DNA of 5,693 nt from an uncultured Nitrosomonadales bacterium (lineage in GTDB: Bacteria; Pseudomonadota; Gammaproteobacteria; Burkholderiales; Gallionellaceae), in contig CAIZNF010000173.1 of the NCBI GenBank assembly GCA_903934275.1, positions 1 to 5,693 of the forward strand. Direction: 5' to 3'. The notes beneath the pieces are model-generated. The model saw nothing but the letters and a program-made list of their open reading frames with translations. It searched no databases and was not told the DNA's origin. Below, piece after piece: positions 1 to 5,693 of this stretch (positions within the stretch are counted from its first letter, which is position 1; the number at the start of each line of letters is the position of its first letter). A program made the position numbers and the translations under genes.

Positions 1-2
1 AG

Positions 3-2327
3 GACAGCATCATCCGCCTGATGGCAATTCTGACCGATGGCACCTTCATTGCTATTCCCAGCCTGTTCCCTCATGTGGTTATGGAAGTGGTCAACAGGTC
101 GATGCGTTACGGTCACAACGCCATGTCCGCGATTGGATTTGCCTGGGCGACGGTGATCATCGTCCGTCAATTCGGGAACTATCAGGATGCCTATGCGCTG
201 GGCACGTTGGCTATGAGCCTTGTTGAGCGTTATCCGAACCCACGAATTCGGGCACAGGTCACCTTCCTGTACGCAGTTTGCTCCCTGCACTGGGTGAAGC
301 CGCTGGAGACGCAGATCGAGGTTTATCACCAGGCGTATCAGTTCGGAATAGATAACGGTAATCTAGTATTTGCCGGCTATGCCAGAACCATGATTCCCAA
401 AACAACCCTAGCCGCGTTGACTGTCGAAAAGGCGCTAGAGGAATGCGCTATCAGTCTGGAATTCTATGCCTACAGCGGTTCGCCGTTCCTGATGAGCGAG
501 CGGTTCTGCCAACTCTTCCTGAAACGACTTCAGGGTGACGGGGAGAACCTAACTTCATTGAGTACGGACGAGATTGATGAAAACACTTGGCTGGAGCATT
601 GGCAGCAACCGGAAACTCTCTTTGGCCACGGTCTAGCCTATTTTCTAAACTTCAAATTGCAGTTGCTCTACCTGTTCGGTGAATGGCGGACCGCCTGGGA
701 TTTTGCCAATGCCCATGCAGATTGGATGCAATACATTCCCATTCTGTACGAAACAACCGTGTTCACCTTTTATCGCGCGCTGGCTGGGGTGTCAATTTAC
801 GAAAAGACGGACGTGATGGAACAAGAGGTGATCGTTCGGACTCTGGACGAGGCCATTGCCGACTTCACTCTGTGGACGGCCAACTGTCCGGATAACTATG
901 CTTGGCAGGAACAACTACTGCGTGCAGAGCAGGCCCGGATTGGTCGGCGGCCGAAAGATGCCCTCAGCGGCTACAGTCACGCTGCTGCGCTGGCTCGTCA
1001 GTATCACAGACCATCGGGGCAAGCACTCAGTCAGGAGCGGGCTGGTCGGCTTCATTTACACCTAGATCAGCGTAAGCGAGCCAAGCCTGATCTTGAGGAA
1101 GCGGTTTTCCACTATTACCAGTGGGGAGCAATCGGTAAGGCTGAGGCGTTGAATCAGGAATTTGCGGGACTATTGTCCAGCGCCCCGCTAGAACGGTCGA
1201 TCAGCACCTCGTCCAGCAACCAAGGCACTACTGTTATTTCCACCCACCGGTTGGATCTCGACACGGTACTCAAGGCATCGCTAGCCCTGTCCAGCGAAAT
1301 CCTGATCGAGAGCCTGTTGCAGAAATTGATGAGAGTTTTCATTGAAAACGCTGGTGCCGAGCGAGGCTATCTGCTGATGCCTAGTACAGAACATTGGATA
1401 ATCACTGCCCAAGCCAGTGTGCTGGATGAAAAAACGCTGCTGGAGCGCATCCCGCTGGAAGCTGCAACCACGGTCTGTGAGGCTGTCATCCGATATGTAA
1501 TCCGCACCAGACAAAGTTTGACGCTGGATGATGCACGTCAAGATTCCGCCTTTTGCCGCGATCCTTATGTGCTACGACAAGGTGTCCGTTCTGTGTTATG
1601 CCTACCGATGCTGGCGCAGAATCAGTTAAAGGCGGTGCTGTATCTGGAGAACAATCAACTGGCGGGCGCCTTTGGCCCGGGTCGTATAGAGATTCTGACG
1701 ATGCTTTCGGTGCAAGCCGCTATTGCCATTGAAAATGCTCAGCTTTATGAAAATCTCGAGCAGCAGGTAGCCGAACGCACTCAGGAACTTTCCGAAGCGA
1801 ATCGGCGTTTGCAGCATTTGAGCGAGTGCGATGGCCTGACGGGCATTGCCAACCGACGTAAATTTGATGCAGTCTGGGAAATGGAATGGCAGCGTGCAGT
1901 TCGTCAGGAATTGCCATTAGCCGTTGCCATGATTGATGTTGATCATTTCAAAGCCTACAACGACCACTATGGACATCAGGCTGGGGACGATTGTTTGCGG
2001 CAGGTAGCGAAAGCACTGGCGACCACGGCACTGAGAAGCAGTGAGCTAGTTGCGCGTTATGGTGGAGAGGAATTTGTGGTCGTTCTGCCAAACCTTACTG
2101 CACAGCAGGCGCTTCATGTTGCGGAGCGACTCCGGGCGGCGGTTGCAGAGTTAAGCATTCCACATTCAGGAAACAGCGCCGCACCGGTAGTCACCATCAG
2201 TATAGGCGTGGCTTGGCAAACGCCTATACTGAACGCTCAGTCCGCTGACCTACTGGCAGAAGCCGACACCCTTTTGTATCAAGCCAAGAACCAAGGGAGA
2301 AACAGCGTAGCGTCAAGACTTGATTAG
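3..2327 (+). CDS. C-terminal part of a large TPR-like/GAF/GGDEF diguanylate cyclase (5' end outside window)
   Basis: The reading frame is open to the left edge (DSIIRL precedes the first in-window ATG at 21), so the gene is truncated at its 5' end by the window. Residues are numbered from that ATG. Residues 1-390 are an alpha-helical, TPR-like region resembling the middle of giant Ser/Thr-kinase/AAA-ATPase signalling proteins; a kinase and ATPase upstream are therefore likely but not seen. A GAF domain spans about 420-575. A coiled coil (about 560-602, containing QQVAERTQELSEANRRL) leads into a GGDEF domain from DGLTGIANRR (604-613) to the end. Catalytic features are present: Mg-binding D639, guanine-binding N647 and D656, and GGEEF at 681-685. 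It should convert two GTP to c-di-GMP in the cytoplasm. The allosteric I-site, normally RxxD, reads RSSE (672-675), so product inhibition may be altered. No EAL or HD-GYP domain follows. The cyclase assignment is firm; the full architecture is inferred. Confidence 0.93.
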   Translation, partial: DSIIRLMAILTDGTFIAIPSLFPHVVMEVVNRSMRYGHNAMSAIGFAWATVIIVRQFGNYQDAYALGTLAMSLVERYPNPRIRAQVTFLYAVCSLHWVKPLETQIEVYHQAYQFGIDNGNLVFAGYARTMIPKTTLAALTVEKALEECAISLEFYAYSGSPFLMSERFCQLFLKRLQGDGENLTSLSTDEIDENTWLEHWQQPETLFGHGLAYFLNFKLQLLYLFGEWRTAWDFANAHADWMQYIPILYETTVFTFYRALAGVSIYEKTDVMEQEVIVRTLDEAIADFTLWTANCPDNYAWQEQLLRAEQARIGRRPKDALSGYSHAAALARQYHRPSGQALSQERAGRLHLHLDQRKRAKPDLEEAVFHYYQWGAIGKAEALNQEFAGLLSSAPLERSISTSSSNQGTTVISTHRLDLDTVLKASLALSSEILIESLLQKLMRVFIENAGAERGYLLMPSTEHWIITAQASVLDEKTLLERIPLEAATTVCEAVIRYVIRTRQSLTLDDARQDSAFCRDPYVLRQGVRSVLCLPMLAQNQLKAVLYLENNQLAGAFGPGRIEILTMLSVQAAIAIENAQLYENLEQQVAERTQELSEANRRLQHLSECDGLTGIANRRKFDAVWEMEWQRAVRQELPLAVAMIDVDHFKAYNDHYGHQAGDDCLRQVAKALATTALRSSELVARYGGEEFVVVLPNLTAQQALHVAERLRAAVAELSIPHSGNSAAPVVTISIGVAWQTPILNAQSADLLAEADTLLYQAKNQGRNSVASRLD

Positions 2328-2399
2328 GCCACAGGCGATTTGTCTACTCAGTAAATAGATTGCAGCAAAGCAGTCAGTGGGCATGAAGAGGAGAGCAAC

Positions 2400-2507
2400 A
2401 TGAGCCACGCTGAACTCTACAGTCGGCAAATCTCATGCATTGATATGTCGGCTGAATATGGTGAGTTTAAAATAAATATTTTTACAAGTGCCATTCGTCA
2501 TATATGA
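2400..2507 (+). CDS. possible small protein, 35 residues, unknown function
   Basis: A short frame begins at ATG 2400 and ends at TGA 2505-2507. Its best support is the ribosome binding site: AGGAG at 2389-2393 within a purine-rich AAGAGGAGAG run, six bases before the ATG. This is better placed than the site of the large downstream gene. The product starts MSHAELYSRQI and ends FTSAIRHI. It has one Cys, no membrane segment, no signal peptide and no motif I recognise. It lies 72 bases after the diguanylate cyclase stop, so it could be the last cistron of that unit. A six-codon frame (ATG 2383) ends in a TGA overlapping this ATG as ATGA, which may be coincidence. It could also be a leader peptide, a remnant or chance. 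Length alone gives no support. Confidence 0.35.
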   Translation: MSHAELYSRQISCIDMSAEYGEFKINIFTSAIRHI

Positions 2508-2513
2508 ATTTCC

Positions 2514-2543
2514 TGTAATTGGGAATGGTGTGACAGCTATAAT
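2514..2543 (+). promoter_or_regulatory. putative sigma70-type promoter for the MBL/hemerythrin gene
   Basis: A perfect TATAAT box lies at 2538-2543. The best-spaced -35 candidate, TGTAAT at 2514-2519 with an 18-base spacer, is weak, and TTGGGA at 2519-2524 is too close. Transcription would start near 2550, giving a leader of about 75 bases before ATG 2625. The weak -35 suggests dependence on an activator, or a false positive. No extended -10 TGn is present. Confidence 0.4.
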
Positions 2544-2544
2544 G

Positions 2545-2562
2545 TACTGGCAATCACCAGTA
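2545..2562. promoter_or_regulatory. inverted repeat at the predicted transcription start (possible operator)
   Basis: Perfect 6-bp arms TACTGG and CCAGTA flank the 6-base centre CAATCA. The repeat begins two bases after the TATAAT box, so a dimeric regulator bound here would cover +1. As RNA it would be a weak hairpin at the extreme 5' end of the leader. No regulator family can be named from the motif. Confidence 0.35.
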
Positions 2563-2604
2563 TTATGACTACGAGATCAGCTTTTGTTATGGTATAGGCC
2601 AAGC

Positions 2605-2611
2605 AGGAAGG
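2605..2611 (+). promoter_or_regulatory. Shine-Dalgarno of the MBL/hemerythrin gene, unusually far from the start
   Basis: AGGAAGG is the only good Shine-Dalgarno-like run before ATG 2625, but it is 13 bases away, more than the usual 5-9. An in-frame TAG at 2595-2597 and no alternative in-frame start between it and 2625 fix the ATG. The spacing suggests modest translation initiation. Confidence 0.5.
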
Positions 2612-2624
2612 TATCCAAGCCACT

Positions 2625-5249
2625 ATGGGCATTTACAAAATTGACGTTGCGTGCGGAATCAAGCTGGTTGGGGTGCCTGAAATTAAATTACGAGTGCTGT
2701 GTGGCTGCCCGGCAGAGGCGGTCAAGCACCTAATCAAGCGTGGACTGATCCTGCCTCAGGAGGTCAATGGCGTCACCTGCGAGACTGGACCGAACGCCAT
2801 CCTGCTTTCTGATGTGCTGTTACAGAATGGCGAATTTTCCAATCTTGCCGAATTCCCTGTTTTGCAGATGCTCTATAGGCAAGGGCTAATCATACCTGTG
2901 CATCCCAACAACACTGGAAGAAAACCAATGCTAATCGGCTCGGCTAGCCAAGTAGAGTCGCAGATGCGCTATATTTACCGTGGAAATTACGGGCTGGTAT
3001 CACGCGAAGAAATCATTGAAGCCGGAGTGCCCGAGGATCAGGCTACGAACATGATGCGCTTGAAGCTCAAGTTTTCTTTTGGGAAAATCCGCCCAACCAG
3101 CGACTTTATTGATACCCGCATCGTTGGAGACGGCACCGTCGAAATTGTCGATGGCGTGACTGTACGTCGGCTGCGTCAAAATGTATTTGAATTTTCCTAT
3201 AACGGCGAGTCTGTATCAGTCGATCTCAATCTGCGCCCTGACGAGCACTATGAATGTGCTTATCCGCTGGGTTTTCGCGAGTTTACTCCGGAATACTTCT
3301 CAGTCATTCACTCGGGTGAAGGAGATGGCTGGGATGTTAATCGCCCCAGCATGTCGAGCATAGTTACCTATCAGGGACGTGTCTACCTGATTGATGCAGG
3401 CCCACATTTGGAAGATACGCTGGCTGCGTTAGGGGTCGGCATTGAACAGGTGGATGGCATTTTCCACACCCATGCACACGACGACCATTTCGCCGGACTC
3501 CCCACACTAATGCGTGCCGGCAAACGTATTCGTTACTTTGCGACGCCACTGGTACGTGCATCTGTGGAAAAGAAACTCGCCGCGCTGTTGGGAATGGATG
3601 GATGGATAAACAATATGCAATTCAACCATTACTTTGATGTTCACGACCTCGTTCCAGACCAATGGAACGATATCGACGGTTTGGAAGTAATGCCGACTTA
3701 CTCCCCTCATCCAGTGGAGACCAATATCTTCGCATTCCGCACCCTGTGTGGAGAGGGTTATCGCACCTACGCACATTTTGCAGATATTGTCTCTTTGAAA
3801 GTTCTAGAAGGCATGATTACGGACCAGCCAGAGACGCCAGGTCTCGACCGACAATCATATGAGCTTGTTCGAAATTCCTACCTTGCGCCTTACGACATTA
3901 AGAAGATTGATGTGGGAGGAGGACTGATACACGGCGACGCAAGTGACTTCCGTGGAGATGCCTCTACCAAAATAGTACTAGCTCACCGCGCCACTGCCCT
4001 CACGCTGGTTGAAAAAGAGATCGGCTCCAGTGCTGCATTTGGAACAACAGATGTTCTGGTGAAAGGGCAGTCTGAAGGGCTGCGTCATCATGCTTTTTCA
4101 TATATGCAGGCAAATCTTCCTGGAGTGCCGATTCACGACCTGAGGAGATTGATCAACCATCCTATTGAGATAATCAATCCCGGCACAATCATTCAAAAGG
4201 AGGGTGAAACACCTCATGCGGTATTTTTGCTGCTCAGCGGACAGGTAGAGAAAATACGAACCAGTGTCAATGTGTTCGGCAGCCTTTCGGCCGGGGTGCT
4301 GATAGGCGACGGTGCAGCGCTGGATAAGCGTGATGTCCTAAACACTTATCGTGCGTCCTCATTTGTTCAGGTGCTAAGAGTGCCAGTTAGCCTTTACGCC
4401 GAGGTCATACGGCGTAACAATTTACAAGATAGGGTGCGTAGCTTCATCGAAATGCGCAACTTTTTAAACAAGACAAACCTATTTAGCGAAGGAATTCCGG
4501 TTGCTGTTTTCTCACGCATCATCGACGGCGCAAAGAAGCGGCGTTTTCAAGTGGGTGAGGTTATTAATAATGATGATGCTCAGCATATTAACATTATCCG
4601 TTCCGGAGTAATTGAGCGCGAACTTGGAAGTAAAGTGCTGGATGTACTGAAAAAGTTTGATTATTTCGGCGAAGAAAGTGCTGTACTCAATGTGCCAAGC
4701 CTATATAGCCTGCGAGCACTGGAAGAATCTGAGGTTGTACAAATTCACGGCAATATTTTGATGGACGTGCCGATGATACGCTGGAAAATATTCGAGAACT
4801 TCCAGCAACGGGCAGCACACCTTGTGCATGGCGACGGCCAAGCAGAAGCCTTTACCTGGAGTGCCTCTTTCTCCATCCACGTAGCCGAAATGGACGATCA
4901 CCACAAGCAGCTAATCGAGATCGCCAACACGATTGTTGAACACCTGAAAAACAATTCAACGCGGGATTCGCTTTCTAATGTTTTTGACGCGCTGGTGGAC
5001 TACACACGCTACCATTTTGCAGCAGAGGAGAAGCTGATGGTGCTGTATCACTACCCTGATGCAGTCAGACATACCCAAAGGCATAAAGATCTGATACATC
5101 AGGTTGTCGATTATACGAAAAAGGCACTGGATGGAGATGTACCAGATAGGGCAGCCTTCGTAAGTTTTATGGAGCGCTGGCTGATTCGCCATCTTCTTGA
5201 CGAAGATCGCAAGTACGGCGCATTTCTAAATAATATGGGAGTGTATTAA
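2625..5249 (+). CDS. MBL-fold hydrolase fused to two cNMP-binding-like domains and a bacteriohemerythrin
   Basis: 874 residues, no signal peptide or membrane segment, so probably cytoplasmic. Residues 1-220 form an N-terminal region of no named family I recognise, with LCGCPAEAVKHLIKRG (25-40) and a GPNAILLSDV segment. Residues about 225-460 are a metallo-beta-lactamase fold: D257 in LIDAGP, the HxHxDH metal motif H283-A-H285-D-D287-H288, then H362 (SPHPVET), D387 (HFADI) and H454 (VLAHR) as likely remaining ligands. This is the hydrolase/phosphodiesterase type, not the HxExD flavodiiron type. Two cyclic-nucleotide-binding-like barrels follow, at about 505-610 (NPG turn at 518-520) and 618-725 (GEESA at 682-686); both lack the phosphate-binding Arg. 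Residues about 742-870 are a bacteriohemerythrin with all seven diiron ligands: H760, H797, E801, H816, H820, H856, D861. It likely senses O2 or NO and controls the hydrolase (inference); the substrate is unknown. ATG 2625 is the only reasonable start. Confidence 0.93.
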   Translation: MGIYKIDVACGIKLVGVPEIKLRVLCGCPAEAVKHLIKRGLILPQEVNGVTCETGPNAILLSDVLLQNGEFSNLAEFPVLQMLYRQGLIIPVHPNNTGRKPMLIGSASQVESQMRYIYRGNYGLVSREEIIEAGVPEDQATNMMRLKLKFSFGKIRPTSDFIDTRIVGDGTVEIVDGVTVRRLRQNVFEFSYNGESVSVDLNLRPDEHYECAYPLGFREFTPEYFSVIHSGEGDGWDVNRPSMSSIVTYQGRVYLIDAGPHLEDTLAALGVGIEQVDGIFHTHAHDDHFAGLPTLMRAGKRIRYFATPLVRASVEKKLAALLGMDGWINNMQFNHYFDVHDLVPDQWNDIDGLEVMPTYSPHPVETNIFAFRTLCGEGYRTYAHFADIVSLKVLEGMITDQPETPGLDRQSYELVRNSYLAPYDIKKIDVGGGLIHGDASDFRGDASTKIVLAHRATALTLVEKEIGSSAAFGTTDVLVKGQSEGLRHHAFSYMQANLPGVPIHDLRRLINHPIEIINPGTIIQKEGETPHAVFLLLSGQVEKIRTSVNVFGSLSAGVLIGDGAALDKRDVLNTYRASSFVQVLRVPVSLYAEVIRRNNLQDRVRSFIEMRNFLNKTNLFSEGIPVAVFSRIIDGAKKRRFQVGEVINNDDAQHINIIRSGVIERELGSKVLDVLKKFDYFGEESAVLNVPSLYSLRALEESEVVQIHGNILMDVPMIRWKIFENFQQRAAHLVHGDGQAEAFTWSASFSIHVAEMDDHHKQLIEIANTIVEHLKNNSTRDSLSNVFDALVDYTRYHFAAEEKLMVLYHYPDAVRHTQRHKDLIHQVVDYTKKALDGDVPDRAAFVSFMERWLIRHLLDEDRKYGAFLNNMGVY

Positions 5250-5269
5250 CCTACTCGTCAGGCTTTAGT

Positions 5270-5298
5270 TGCAAAACTGTCACACAGAAGCATTTTTT
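5270..5298 (+). terminator. weak intrinsic-terminator candidate after the MBL/hemerythrin gene
   Basis: CTGT (5277-5280) and ACAG (5284-5287) pair around a CAC loop. An outer TGC/GCA pair (5270-5272 with 5290-5292) is separated from it by an internal loop, and six T residues follow (5293-5298). The stem is short and poor in GC, so efficiency would be low. It lies inside the left end of the candidate mobile element, so any original terminator may have been displaced. Confidence 0.3.
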
Positions 5299-5510
5299 CC
5301 TATAGCCGTTTTGTGTCGTTTGTGTTACTTGGCGAACGACTGCTACCGGGCAGGCTGAATAGATAGCGACATTGACAATACAGCGAAGCACCGCAGCGTA
5401 TGTAGTGACACCGCGCATCACGTGTAAGAACTTTGGCGAATGTAGTGTTTTCTCTTTAACTCGTTTCTCTCCCCTCATCTCGTAGCACACCACACCGGCT
5501 CGCTGCGGCG

Positions 5511-5533
5511 CGTCTCGTCTCATCCCGTCTCAC
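5511..5533. repeat. short GTCTC repeats in a pyrimidine-rich tract
   Basis: GTCTC occurs at 5512-5516, 5517-5521 and 5527-5531, at the end of a C/T-rich stretch starting near 5449. The composition differs from the coding regions. No function can be assigned; it may be slippage-generated simple sequence. Confidence 0.4.
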
Positions 5534-5549
5534 GCCAAATGGACATTTA

Positions 5550-5567
5550 GCGGCAAAGTTATGCCGC
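5550..5567. repeat. 6-bp perfect inverted repeat (GCGGCA / TGCCGC)
   Basis: GCGGCA (5550-5555) and TGCCGC (5562-5567) flank the 6-base centre AAGTTA. The stem is GC-rich and would form a stable small hairpin, but no T tract follows on either strand, so it is not a standard terminator. It could be a protein-binding site or part of the candidate element's internal structure. GCAAAGTT at 5553-5560 also recurs inverted at 5622-5629 in the element's right end. Confidence 0.45.
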
Positions 5568-5693
5568 CATCACCTGCCTATCCAAATTAAAATATGTACT
5601 TGTATAAGAACCACTTTTTTCAACTTTGCATACCAAAACCAGTCACATGCGGCGTATAATTAGTGTTTGCCAGAAAACCTCCACTTCTCAATA

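Larger units (their letters stand above)
5261..5640. mobile_element. candidate MITE-like or decayed insertion element, about 380 bp
   Basis: The left end, 5261-5279, reads GGCTTTAGTTGCAAAACTG. The right end, read on the - strand from 5640 to 5621, is GGTTTTGGTATGCAAAGTTG. With one single-base gap they match at 15 of 19 positions, and all four mismatches are transitions. Just outside, the left flank ends CGTCA and the right flank begins AGTCA, a possible 4-5 bp target duplication (GTCA shared). The interior has no transposase. It begins 11 bases after the fusion gene's stop. The GG-start and TTGCAAA core resemble ends seen in some IS families (established knowledge, loosely applied). A match of this quality with a gap could arise by chance, so this is a candidate only. 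Confidence 0.4.
5250..5693. other. gene-free 3' region, 444 bp
   Basis: No convincing coding sequence is present on either strand. The longest frame, 90 codons on the - strand (5251-5523), has no Shine-Dalgarno and no recognisable motif. The stretch holds a weak terminator-like hairpin, the candidate inverted-repeat element at 5261-5640, a pyrimidine-rich tract with GTCTC repeats and a 6-bp hairpin, each listed separately. Beyond 5640, the last 53 bases include a TATAAT at 5655-5660 without a fitting -35, and no start codon with a ribosome binding site. Confidence 0.7.

Noticed and set aside
1154..1917. Several 60-90 codon frames on the - strand opposite the diguanylate cyclase
   Set aside because: They lie fully inside a well-supported GAF/GGDEF coding region and their translations show no motifs; they are shadow frames.
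2320..2348. Promoter for the small frame: TTGATT (2320-2325) and TCTACT (2343-2348), 17-base spacer
   Set aside because: Each box matches the consensus at only four of six positions and the first overlaps the upstream stop codon; too weak to list.
2529..2558. Possible CRP site: TGTGA at 2529 and TCACC near 2554
   Set aside because: The half-sites are about 20 bases apart instead of six, and the second half matches poorly.
3462..3488. Flavodiiron-type NO/O2 reductase identity for the MBL domain
   Set aside because: The motif is HxHxDH, with His where the flavodiiron family has Glu, and there is no flavodoxin domain.
3364..3862. Short frames on both strands inside the MBL domain
   Set aside because: They overlap the strongly supported metal-binding region of the large gene and have no independent start signals.
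5251..5523. 90-codon frame on the - strand downstream of the fusion gene
   Set aside because: It has no Shine-Dalgarno, starts within GTCTC-repeat sequence, shows no recognisable domain and crosses the left end of the candidate element. It could be a decayed fragment, but nothing supports a gene.
5261..5640. Intact IS6- or IS5-like insertion sequence
   Set aside because: The ends are only loosely reminiscent, the span is far too short, and no DDE transposase frame is present; only a MITE or remnant is tenable.
5655..5660. TATAAT near the right end as a promoter for a gene outside the window
   Set aside because: There is no -35 at 16-18 bases, no TGn extension, and no start codon with a ribosome binding site before the window ends.

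Overview
The window reads as part of a proteobacterial chromosome, probably from an aquatic or sediment gamma- or betaproteobacterium (inference). The reasons are mid-range GC, Shine-Dalgarno-led genes, and two large multidomain signalling proteins of kinds common in metabolically versatile Gram-negatives. No rRNA, tRNA, CRISPR array or intact transposase gene is visible. All convincing coding sequence is on the + strand.

Layout. (1) Positions 3-2327 carry the 3' end of a very large signalling gene that enters from the left edge. It encodes a helical TPR-like region, a GAF domain, a short coiled coil and a C-terminal GGDEF diguanylate cyclase with an intact GGEEF active site. (2) Positions 2328-2624 are a spacer. 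It holds a possible 35-residue small protein behind a strong Shine-Dalgarno, then a consensus TATAAT box and a 6-bp inverted repeat close to the predicted transcription start. (3) Positions 2625-5249 encode an 874-residue fusion: an N-terminal region I cannot assign, a metallo-beta-lactamase (MBL) hydrolase domain, two divergent cyclic-nucleotide-binding-like domains, and a C-terminal bacteriohemerythrin with all seven diiron ligands. (4) Positions 5250-5693 have no convincing gene. Two imperfect terminal inverted repeats (5261-5279 and 5621-5640), flanked by a GTCA-type duplication, suggest a roughly 380-bp MITE-like or decayed insertion element that landed just after the stop codon of the fusion gene.

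How the parts may work together (inference). The first gene should make c-di-GMP in response to a GAF-sensed cue and whatever the missing N-terminus senses. The second gene joins an O2/NO-type diiron sensor to nucleotide-sensor-like modules and a metal hydrolase. The pair looks like a second-messenger and oxygen/redox signalling locus. The 297-bp gap with its own promoter argues that they are separate transcription units rather than one tight operon. The hydrolase substrate and the ligand of the two cNMP-like domains cannot be read from the sequence.
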